Part shown: positions 1-7,407 of the stretch, piece by piece
Numbering within the stretch: the stretch's first letter is position 1
Layout of the letters: every line of letters begins with the position of its first letter
Source: DATIXD01 sp035518875
Lineage (GTDB): Bacteria > Pseudomonadota > Gammaproteobacteria > Methylococcales > Methylococcaceae
Length of the DNA stretch: 7,407 nt
Direction of reading: 5' to 3'
Assembly (NCBI GenBank): GCA_035518875.1
Contig: DATIXD010000267.1
Span: 1-7,407, forward strand
The notes under the pieces: model-generated
The model's database searches: none
The model's input: only the letters and a program-made list of their open reading frames with translations
Told to the model about the DNA's origin: nothing
Translations under genes and position numbers: made by a program

Positions 1-2237
<2,237 letters not shown>

Positions 2238-2334
2238 ATCCGTTTCCGTCGTTTGGAGGGTGCAGCGATTCCCCGCCAGGATCTAACCTGCAAGTCATTG
2301 AAAACACAGGGTCTGCGCCGGTCTGGTTTTATTC

Positions 2335-2363
2335 TTGACATTGTGCTATAAGCGGCATCATAA
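2335..2363 (+). promoter_or_regulatory. Candidate sigma-70 promoter for fdhA
   Basis: A perfect -35 hexamer TTGACA lies at 2335-2340. The best -10 candidates are weak: CATCAT at 2356-2361 (15-base spacer, 4 of 6 matches) or TCATAA at 2358-2363 (17-base spacer, poor match). A better -10-like TATAAG at 2347-2352 is too close to the TTGACA to pair with it and has no good -35 of its own. Either choice leaves a leader of roughly 85 bases before the start codon. This is inference from the motifs only. Confidence 0.3.
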
Positions 2364-2440
2364 CCGACTCAAAACGCGAATTCACAATTTTCTTTGTCCT
2401 GTGCTTTCTTCCCGTTGGTGAAATGGTTTCAACATCCCTC

Positions 2441-2446
2441 AAGGAG
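2441..2446 (+). promoter_or_regulatory. Ribosome binding site of fdhA
   Basis: AAGGAG lies 8 bases upstream of the ATG at 2455. This is near-ideal spacing and fixes the start codon of the formate dehydrogenase alpha subunit. Confidence 0.8.
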
Positions 2447-2454
2447 TAAGTGAC

Positions 2455-4590
2455 ATGGTTGCCAATCCCAAGTATGTTCTAGCGCCCCACACGGTCGCTT
2501 TCAGACTCGATGGGGAAGAAATCCATGCCCATGAAGGCGAAACGATCCTGGAGGCCGCCCAGCGTCACGGCATCGAGATTCCCCATCTCTGTTACAAGGA
2601 AGGCTATCGACCGGACGGCAACTGCCGCGCGTGCATGGTCGAAATCAAGGGCGAGCGGGTGTTGGCTCCCTCCTGCTGCCGCCAGCCTCAGGAGCGCATG
2701 GAGGTTTACAGTAAGAACGAGCGGGCTTTGGCTTCGCAAAAACTGGTGCTCGAGCTGTTGCTGTCCGACATGCCGAACCGGGGTAAATCCCCTTATACCC
2801 TCGAATCCGAACTCGACTATTGGGCGGATGCGCTCAAAGTCGGCAAACCCCGCTTCCCCGGCCGCGCCCAGCCCGCACCCGATTTCTCCCACCCGGCGAT
2901 GGCGGTAAATCTGGACGCCTGCATCCAATGCACCCGGTGCGTGCGCGCCTGCCGCGAGGAGCAGGTCAACGATGTCATCGGCTATGCCTATCGCGGGGCC
3001 CATTCGGTGCCCGTCTTTGACCTCGACGATCCAATGGGCGAGAGCACCTGTGTGGCCTGCGGCGAGTGCGTGCAAGCCTGCCCGACCGGCGCCCTGATGC
3101 CGGCCAACAATGTGGGCCTGATCGAGCCGGACGAGAAGGTAGACTCGACCTGTCCTTACTGCGGGGTGGGTTGCCTGTTGACGTTCAATGTCAAGGACAA
3201 TCAGATTCTCTATGTGGAGGGGCGGGAAGGCCCCGCCAACCATAGCCGCCTGTGCGTCAAGGGGCGCTTCGGCTTCGATTACGTGCACAATCCGCTGCGC
3301 CTGACCAAACCGCTGATCCGAAGGCCTGGCGTTCCCAAGACCACCGAGCTGCTGGACCCTGCGGACATCGACAAGGTCTTCCGCGAGGCCAGTTGGGAAG
3401 AAGCGCTCGATTTCGCCGCCAGCGGCTTGCGCAGGATTCGCGACGAGCGGGGGCCCAAAGCCCTGGCCGGGTTCGGCTCGGCCAAGGGTAGCAACGAGGA
3501 AGCGTATCTTTTCCAGAAGCTCGTGCGTATCGGTTTCGGCAGCAACAACGTAGATCACTGCACGCGCCTCTGTCACGCCTCCTCGGTCGCGGCCCTGCTG
3601 GAATGCATCGGCTCCGGCGCGGTCTCCAACCCGGTCGCCGACGTCAAGGATGCGGAGGTCATCGTGATCATCGGTTCCAACCCCACCGTCAATCATCCGG
3701 TGGCCGCCACCTTCATGAAGAACGCCGCCAAGGCCGGCAAGACGGTCATCCTCATGGACCCGCGCGCGACCGAAATCGCCCGTCACGCCAACTATTTCCT
3801 GCAGTTCCGGCCCGATACCGATGTCGCCCTGCTGAACGGCATGATGCATACGATCATCGAGGAGGATCTGGTCGACGAAAGCTACATTTTCGAACATACC
3901 GAAGGCTTTGCGGCGCTGCGGGCGCACCTCAAGGCCTATAGCCCGGAAAAGGTGGCGCCGATCTGCGGCATCCCGGCAGAAACCATACGCGAAGTCGCGC
4001 GTCTTTATGCGAAGGCCAAGGGCTCGATGATCTTCTGGGGCATGGGCATCTCCCAGCACATCCACGGCACCGACAACGCCCGCTGTCTGATTGCCCTCGC
4101 CCTGATGACCGGTCAGATCGGCCGCCCCGGCACCGGCCTCCACCCCTTGCGCGGACAGAACAACGTGCAGGGTGCCTCCGACGTGGGGCTGATCCCGATG
4201 GTTTTCCCGGATTACCAGCCGGTTGACAACCCGGAAGTTCACGCCAAGTTCGAAAAATTCTGGGGTGCCACGCTTGATCCGAAACCCGGGCTGACCGTGG
4301 TCGAGATCATGCACGCTATTCATGATGGCGAGATTCTGGGTCTTTACGTCGAGGGTGAAAATCCGGCCATGTCGGACCCCAACCTCAACCACGCCCGCGA
4401 GTCCCTCGCCATGCTGGAGCATCTGGTGGTGCAGGACATCTTCCTGACCGAAACCGCCGGCTTCGCCGACGTTCTCCTGCCGGCCTCGGCCTTTCCCGAA
4501 AAGACCGGCACCTTCACCAATACCGACCGGCGCGTGCAACTGGGGCGTCAGGCGATCGATCCGCCCGGCGATGCCCGCCAGGATCTGTAG
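2455..4590 (+). CDS. fdhA: Formate dehydrogenase alpha subunit, N-terminal and catalytic part, ended by an in-frame amber codon
   Basis: Molybdenum/tungsten-bis-MGD enzyme subunit that oxidises formate to CO2, normally passing electrons to an NAD-reducing beta/gamma module in the cytoplasm. Domains in order: [2Fe-2S] ferredoxin-like with Cys46, 57, 60 and 74/75; a two-cluster [4Fe-4S] ferredoxin-like domain with Cys156/159/162/166 and Cys199/202/205/209; the cofactor-proximal [4Fe-4S] site Cys233/236/240/267; then the molybdopterin oxidoreductase core. The active site reads HCTRLCHASS, with Cys373 where selenocysteine sits in E. coli FdhF, followed by His374. Arg566 in HPLRGQNNVQG matches the conserved catalytic arginine. 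Translation halts at TAG 4588-4590 (codon 712) inside a conserved stretch (ARQDL, stop, IIQEIARR), and the same frame continues to 5286. The uninterrupted gene would be 943 residues, normal for FdsA/FdhA-type alpha subunits. No beta or gamma subunit gene adjoins it. The family is certain; whether the gene is functional is open. Confidence 0.93.
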   Translation: MVANPKYVLAPHTVAFRLDGEEIHAHEGETILEAAQRHGIEIPHLCYKEGYRPDGNCRACMVEIKGERVLAPSCCRQPQERMEVYSKNERALASQKLVLELLLSDMPNRGKSPYTLESELDYWADALKVGKPRFPGRAQPAPDFSHPAMAVNLDACIQCTRCVRACREEQVNDVIGYAYRGAHSVPVFDLDDPMGESTCVACGECVQACPTGALMPANNVGLIEPDEKVDSTCPYCGVGCLLTFNVKDNQILYVEGREGPANHSRLCVKGRFGFDYVHNPLRLTKPLIRRPGVPKTTELLDPADIDKVFREASWEEALDFAASGLRRIRDERGPKALAGFGSAKGSNEEAYLFQKLVRIGFGSNNVDHCTRLCHASSVAALLECIGSGAVSNPVADVKDAEVIVIIGSNPTVNHPVAATFMKNAAKAGKTVILMDPRATEIARHANYFLQFRPDTDVALLNGMMHTIIEEDLVDESYIFEHTEGFAALRAHLKAYSPEKVAPICGIPAETIREVARLYAKAKGSMIFWGMGISQHIHGTDNARCLIALALMTGQIGRPGTGLHPLRGQNNVQGASDVGLIPMVFPDYQPVDNPEVHAKFEKFWGATLDPKPGLTVVEIMHAIHDGEILGLYVEGENPAMSDPNLNHARESLAMLEHLVVQDIFLTETAGFADVLLPASAFPEKTGTFTNTDRRVQLGRQAIDPPGDARQDL
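4588..4590 (+). other. In-frame TAG interrupting fdhA (probable Trp codon mutated to amber)
   Basis: The codons around it read GAT CTG TAG ATC ATC CAG, that is Asp-Leu-stop-Ile-Ile-Gln. From memory of the family, this position follows ARQD and is usually tryptophan (TGG), so one G-to-A change would create the stop. The sequence on both sides is in the same frame and fits the family, so no frameshift is needed. Nothing else in the gene is damaged, which points to a recent mutation, a base-call error or read-through. Confidence 0.85.
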
Positions 4591-4597
4591 ATCATCC

Positions 4598-4617
4598 AGG
4601 AGATCGCCCGCCGCATG
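4598..4617 (+). promoter_or_regulatory. Possible internal ribosome binding site and restart ATG after the amber codon
   Basis: AGGAG occurs at 4598-4602 and the first in-frame ATG is at 4615-4617, a 12-base gap that is longer than optimal. Because the stop is only 24 bases before this ATG, reinitiation could produce the C-terminal domain as its own polypeptide. The AGGAG also simply encodes Gln-Glu of the conserved IIQEIA segment, so it may be coincidental. Confidence 0.25.
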
Positions 4618-5286
4618 GACCTCGACTGGAATTATTCGGGTCCGGCCGAGGTTTTCAACGAGATGCGCCAGGTTATGCCGACGATTTCCGGCATCGCCTG
4701 GGAGCGCCTGGAAAACGAGCATTCGGTGACCTACCCTTGCGAGCTGGATGCGGAGGGCGAGCTGCTCTGTCTGGTGCCCAGCGGTCACAAGCACCCCCTC
4801 GACTATCCGCCGAGCCAGCCGGTCCTTTTTGACGACCGTTTCCCGACGCCCACGGGGCGGGGGCGGTTCGTGCCGGCCACCTATGTCCATGCGGCGGAAC
4901 TTCCCAGTGATGACTACCCCTACGTCTTCATCACCGGCCGTCAGCTGGAGCATTGGCATACTGGCAGCATGACCCGCCATGCCACGGTGCTCGACGCCAT
5001 CGAACCCGATCCGGTGGTCAATGTGCACCCACTGGATTTGGAAAGGCTCGGCATCAATCCCGGCGAACTGATGACGATCGAGTCGAGAAGAGGTCGGGTG
5101 ACCGCCTATGCGAGGAGCGATTTGGGTATCCAGCGGGGCACCGTGTTCATGGCGTTCTGCTACAACGAAGCCTCGGCCAACCTGCTGACCAACGAGGCCC
5201 TGGACCCCTACGGCAAAATACCGGAATTCAAATTCTGTGCAGTCAAGGTGACGCCGGGCGGGCAGCTGGCTAGGCGCGTGGCTTAG
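4615..5286 (+). CDS. fdhA: Formate dehydrogenase alpha subunit, C-terminal molybdopterin-dinucleotide-binding part
   Basis: This is the continuation of fdhA in the same frame after the TAG at 4588-4590; the in-frame sequence actually resumes at 4591. It corresponds to residues 713-943 of the uninterrupted protein. It carries the C-terminal MGD-binding domain: ITGRQLEHWHTGSMTR (from residue 826), VNVHPLDLERLGINPGE, and a terminal segment with AFCYNEASANLLTNEAL and DPYGKIPEFKFCAVKV, all typical of FDH alpha subunits. The start given is the first ATG after the stop and is tentative. Without this domain the N-terminal fragment should be unable to hold both pterin guanosine dinucleotides. The two pieces are therefore either halves of one inactivated gene, joined by read-through, or a split enzyme that assembles. 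The stop is TAG at 5284-5286. Confidence 0.85.
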   Translation: MDLDWNYSGPAEVFNEMRQVMPTISGIAWERLENEHSVTYPCELDAEGELLCLVPSGHKHPLDYPPSQPVLFDDRFPTPTGRGRFVPATYVHAAELPSDDYPYVFITGRQLEHWHTGSMTRHATVLDAIEPDPVVNVHPLDLERLGINPGELMTIESRRGRVTAYARSDLGIQRGTVFMAFCYNEASANLLTNEALDPYGKIPEFKFCAVKVTPGGQLARRVA

Positions 5287-5445
5287 GTCCGAGATGATCT
5301 CCGATGCGCTGAGGGACGGCGCGATCCGAATGATGGCGGCATCATTCCGACCGCCAGATCCGAGGTGGCCGCCTCGGCGCTGAACGGAAAAGTGCATGTA
5401 GTCGTTGGCAAAGAACTCCGGCCTTTCGGTATCCGGCACGAATGA
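5287..5445 (+). pseudogene. Possible Kelch-repeat gene remnant
   Basis: Directly after the fdhA stop, the same frame stays open to TGA 5443-5445 but has no plausible start. Within it, 5335-5415 encodes GGIIPTARSEVAASALNGKV followed by HVVVG. This resembles one Kelch beta-propeller blade (the PTAR-x-x-x-A-x-x-LNGK-x-YVxGG pattern). Only one blade is visible, and it stops short of the usual double glycine. I read it as the decayed end of a lost Kelch-domain gene. It could be chance, since it is short and lies in GC-rich sequence. No function should be assigned. Confidence 0.35.
5321..5354. repeat. Inverted repeat downstream of fdhA
   Basis: The perfect arms GAATGATG (5328-5335) and CATCATTC (5340-5347) enclose a 4-base GCGG loop. 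Extending outward to 15-base arms (5321-5335 and 5340-5354) adds only two mismatches. A second smaller hairpin, CCGAGG/CCTCGG, follows at 5360-5377. There is no T-run after either, so this is not a classical intrinsic terminator. It may protect the 3' end of the fdhA transcript or mark its end in some other way. It overlaps the Kelch-like remnant. Confidence 0.45.
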
Positions 5446-5581
5446 AGCCCGACAGGTTCGTTGAATTCAAGAAACATTGACTCAAGTAGCGGATCAGGAT
5501 TGAGCCTCCGTCTCTCGTCGCCCTATGGAGAGCATGGTTCTCCGCAAAGTTCACCCGCATCGAGCACAGGAGGCACCCAGC
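5446..5581. other. Non-coding spacer before the short-chain dehydrogenase
   Basis: No credible gene is visible here. The stretch contains a 10-base perfect palindrome TTGAATTCAA (5461-5470) and, six bases on, a similar dyad TTGACTCAA (5477-5485). These might bind a regulator, and TTGACT could act as a -35 box, but no matching -10 is convincing. The ribosome binding site of the next gene lies at the right end (5567-5573). Confidence 0.4.
5567..5573 (+). promoter_or_regulatory. Ribosome binding site that sets the SDR start
   Basis: CAGGAGG ends 8 bases before the ATG at 5582. A longer in-frame start at 5525 has no such site, and its 19 extra residues precede the Rossmann fold without matching the family. 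This decides for 5582. Confidence 0.8.
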
Positions 5582-6277
5582 ATGCCAAGCATCCTGATTA
5601 CCGGCAGTAACCGTGGGCTGGGACTGGAATGGTCCCGTCAATATGCGCTGGCCGGTTGGCGGGTCTATGCAACCTGTCGGCACCCCGAAGAGGCCGACGA
5701 ACTCAGGCAATTGGCGCATAACCACAATGGCGTCAGTATCCTTCGCCTGGATGTGACCCGCGACGATCAGATCGGGGCGTTGGCGAACGATCTGCAAAAT
5801 CAGCCCATCGATATCCTGGTCAATAACGCGGGGGTCTACCACGAAAAATACGTGCCCTTGGACAGTGCCATCGACTACGAGGCTTGGGTACACACCTACC
5901 AGGTCAACACCATGGCCGCACTCCGAACGACCAAGGCGCTCTTGGGAAACCTGCTGCGCGGCGAAAGGCGCCTTGTGGTTGCGATCAGCAGTCACATGGG
6001 CTCCATCGCGGAAATCGACAGTCCCGGCAGCTACTTCTACCGATCCAGCAAGGCGGCATTGAATGCTGTCATGAGAGGGCTGTCCCTGGAGCTCAGGCTA
6101 CTCAACATCGGGGTACTCATCCTGCATCCCGGCTGGGTCAAGACACGCATGGGCGGCCCCGATGCGCCTTTACCGGCCGAAGACAGCGTGCGAGGCATGC
6201 GCACGGTAATCGATGGGTTTATCCTGGCGAATACCGGCCGGTTTTTCCGCTACAACGGCACAGAGATTCCCTGGTGA
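5582..6277 (+). CDS. SDR-family oxidoreductase, sniffer/CsgA-like
   Basis: NAD(P)-dependent short-chain dehydrogenase of 231 residues, predicted cytosolic; the substrate is unknown. The protein is a single Rossmann fold. It shows the cofactor glycine motif TGSNRGLGLE (7-16), Asp57 in LRLDVT, NNAG (81-84), Asn109 in YQVNT, Ser137 in ISSHMGS, and the catalytic pair Tyr153/Lys157 (YRSSK). The 16-residue gap between Ser137 and Tyr153, with MGSI after the serine, is typical of the carbonyl-reductase sniffer-like subgroup rather than FabG. The C-terminal HPGWVKTRMGG segment is also characteristic and contacts cofactor in relatives. Known relatives include Drosophila sniffer and myxobacterial CsgA; their substrates cannot be transferred here. 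The TIR-domain gene follows after 57 bases on the same strand with no obvious terminator between, so co-transcription is possible. Confidence 0.9.
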   Translation: MPSILITGSNRGLGLEWSRQYALAGWRVYATCRHPEEADELRQLAHNHNGVSILRLDVTRDDQIGALANDLQNQPIDILVNNAGVYHEKYVPLDSAIDYEAWVHTYQVNTMAALRTTKALLGNLLRGERRLVVAISSHMGSIAEIDSPGSYFYRSSKAALNAVMRGLSLELRLLNIGVLILHPGWVKTRMGGPDAPLPAEDSVRGMRTVIDGFILANTGRFFRYNGTEIPW

Positions 6278-6320
6278 GGGGGTAGGGATCTTATCCTAGA
6301 GGGTAAGCTGGCTGGAGAAG

Positions 6321-6326
6321 GGAGGT
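6321..6326 (+). promoter_or_regulatory. Ribosome binding site of the TIR-domain gene
   Basis: GGAGGT lies 8 bases before the ATG at 6335. It supports that start, which also places the TIR first strand (QIFISYRR) at the N-terminus as expected. Confidence 0.8.
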
Positions 6327-6334
6327 AGAGCGCA

Positions 6335-7407
6335 ATGGCCCAGATATTTATCAGCTACAGGCGTGACGATGTGCCCGGCTACGTTAGAGCATTGATGCTC
6401 GAGATGAAGAATATGGTCGGTAGTCAGCAAGTCTTCCTGGACATGGAAGACATTGAGGCAGGCAGCGATTTCGTCAGTATCATCGAAGACGCCCTCAGCC
6501 ATTGTGAGGTGCTGCTTGCCATCGTGGGGCCACAGTGGCTCACGTCGACCAACCATCTCGAGCAGCGCCGGCTTGATGATCCAAACGACTTCGTACGTCT
6601 TGAAATTGCCACTGCTCTTAGGCGCAACATCCCCGCCATACCAGTATTGATAGAGAACGCGAAAATGCCTTCCGAGGATGATCTGCCCTCGGACCTCAAA
6701 CCGTTGGCGCGATTACAGGGAGTGCCGCTCGCTCATTCCCATTGGGATGATGATATCAACAGACTCTTCCGGGCCATCGAGTGCGTGACGGACGAACCGA
6801 AGCTGTCACGTCTGTATTCGCAGGCGATGACCGAACTCAACGAGGGACGGTGGCAGGACGCGCTAAGAAGTTTTCAGGCAATCGAGTCGATACGGCCCGG
6901 ATATCGGGATGTTGCCGAAAGGATATACCCCCTATCCGAGCTGGCCCATGGAATCATGCGGCTTGGCCCGGCGCCACGAGGTTGGCGAAACGCCGTCGCC
7001 CGCTGTCCGGTTCTCTCCATGATCGTCGTGAGCATCTTTCCCAACTGCCTCGCAGCCGTGTTCAATTTCAAGTACAACTGGGAGGCGATCGTGGTTCCAA
7101 TGCAGCATCGTGTGCAGCAGGCGGAAAGCCTATTCCAGATTTCGGCCGCCATCGTAAACGGCGTCGGTTTTACCCTTGGATTGGCGCTGTTCGCATATCT
7201 GGCAAGGCCGGTATCTCTCGTGTTGCGGGAAGTGGCGCACGGCGGCCCAGGGGGATTGGAGAACTTGAAACCGGCGCGCGATAGGTGTCTGAAACTCGGC
7301 CATTTCGCCGCACTAATCGGCGTTGTGCTATGGGCGATGGCGGGCCCAGTATACCCCTTGATGATCGGCACCCTGGAACTTCCCGACTATGTTTACTTCG
7401 TCGCCTC
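6335..7407 (+). CDS. TIR-domain membrane protein, C-terminus outside window
   Basis: The frame is open for 357 codons and leaves the window without a stop. Residues 1-150 form a bacterial TIR (TIR_2-type) domain: FISYRRDD at the first strand, VFLDMEDIEAGSDF (BB-loop region), IVGPQWL, and DFVRLEIATAL, in which Glu90 is the expected catalytic glutamate of NAD-cleaving TIR domains. IPVLIENAKMP and a tryptophan near residue 137 complete the pattern. Residues 157-200 look like one TPR-like helical hairpin (LNEGRWQDAL through SIRPGYRDV). Hydrophobic stretches at about 221-245, 268-290 and 323-346 are probable membrane helices, and another may begin near 351. There is no signal peptide, so the TIR domain should face the cytoplasm. 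Family knowledge suggests a stress or phage-triggered NADase or a signalling adaptor; which one cannot be seen here. The gene uses ATA, CTA, AGA and AGG codons more than fdhA does, consistent with acquisition by transfer. Confidence 0.88.
   Translation, partial: MAQIFISYRRDDVPGYVRALMLEMKNMVGSQQVFLDMEDIEAGSDFVSIIEDALSHCEVLLAIVGPQWLTSTNHLEQRRLDDPNDFVRLEIATALRRNIPAIPVLIENAKMPSEDDLPSDLKPLARLQGVPLAHSHWDDDINRLFRAIECVTDEPKLSRLYSQAMTELNEGRWQDALRSFQAIESIRPGYRDVAERIYPLSELAHGIMRLGPAPRGWRNAVARCPVLSMIVVSIFPNCLAAVFNFKYNWEAIVVPMQHRVQQAESLFQISAAIVNGVGFTLGLALFAYLARPVSLVLREVAHGGPGGLENLKPARDRCLKLGHFAALIGVVLWAMAGPVYPLMIGTLELPDYVYFVA

Larger units (their letters stand above)
2238..2454. promoter_or_regulatory. 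Divergent intergenic region between acnA and fdhA
   Basis: These 217 bases separate two genes that point away from each other, so promoters for both should lie here. The part near fdhA (about 2325-2440) is visibly richer in A and T than the flanking genes. A small dyad, TGAAA-tgg-TTTCA at 2419-2431, sits just upstream of the fdhA ribosome binding site and could be an operator or a leader hairpin, but it is too short to call. I found no convincing promoter for the acnA direction, no sigma-54 element (GG-N10-GC) and no riboswitch-like fold. Confidence 0.5.

Noticed and set aside
2321..2345. Sigma-54 promoter upstream of fdhA
   Set aside because: A GG at 2325-2326 is not followed at the required 10-base distance by GC.
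3571..3576. Selenocysteine in the FDH active site
   Set aside because: The active-site codon (residue 373) is TGT for cysteine, and the interrupting codon elsewhere is TAG, not TGA, so selenocysteine is not involved.
4588..4590. Pyrrolysine or programmed recoding at the TAG
   Set aside because: The family position is normally tryptophan and far from the active site. There is no sign in the window of pyl genes; read-through stays possible but is not supported here.
2479..5439. A 986-codon open frame antisense to fdhA
   Set aside because: It is low-complexity in character with no recognisable domain and lies opposite a clear FDH gene; long antisense frames are common in GC-rich genes with strong third-position bias.
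5525..5581. Longer N-terminus for the SDR starting at ATG 5525
   Set aside because: There is no Shine-Dalgarno before it, while ATG 5582 has CAGGAGG at ideal spacing and begins right at the Rossmann strand.
5342..5995. Minus-strand frame of 217 codons overlapping the SDR start
   Set aside because: It has no recognisable domain and no ribosome binding site, and it overlaps the well-supported SDR gene.
6283..6298. Terminator between SDR and TIR genes (TAGGGATCTTATCCTA)
   Set aside because: The stem is only four to six base pairs with a bulge, and no T-run follows.

Overview
The window looks like chromosome of a GC-rich proteobacterium. A gammaproteobacterium is the best fit, possibly a methylotroph or methanotroph, because it carries a multi-cluster NAD-type formate dehydrogenase alpha subunit of the kind used to oxidise C1 carbon. 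That placement rests on protein resemblance only and is not firm.

Left third (1-2237, minus strand): aconitase acnA, intact in frame from its start codon to the window edge; its C-terminal domain lies outside. A 217-base intergenic region separates it from the divergent formate dehydrogenase gene. It holds a good ribosome binding site and a TTGACA box for the rightward gene.

Middle (2455-5286, plus strand): a formate dehydrogenase alpha subunit (fdhA-like). All iron-sulfur ligands and the cysteine-type active site are present. The reading frame is broken by a single in-frame TAG at 4588-4590, at a codon where I expect tryptophan. The same frame continues without other defects through the molybdopterin-dinucleotide-binding domain to 5286. 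The gene is therefore a recent nonsense mutant, a sequencing error, a read-through gene, or a gene now made as two polypeptides. A Shine-Dalgarno-like AGGAG and an ATG follow directly after the stop. No FDH beta or gamma subunit gene is next to it.

Spacer (5287-5581): about 295 bases with no complete gene. It holds a short Kelch-repeat-like coding remnant, a strong inverted repeat without a T-run, and a ribosome binding site for the next gene.

Right third (5582-7407, plus strand): a small classical short-chain dehydrogenase of the sniffer/CsgA-like type. After 57 bases comes a protein with an N-terminal TIR domain, a TPR-like helical segment and at least three predicted membrane segments, which runs off the window. 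TIR domains of this kind are often NAD-consuming enzymes in antiphage defence. The TIR gene uses noticeably more ATA, CTA, AGA and AGG codons than fdhA, which suggests an acquired accessory gene. The most notable items are the amber-interrupted fdhA and the membrane-attached TIR protein. No tRNA, rRNA, CRISPR array or insertion sequence was recognised.
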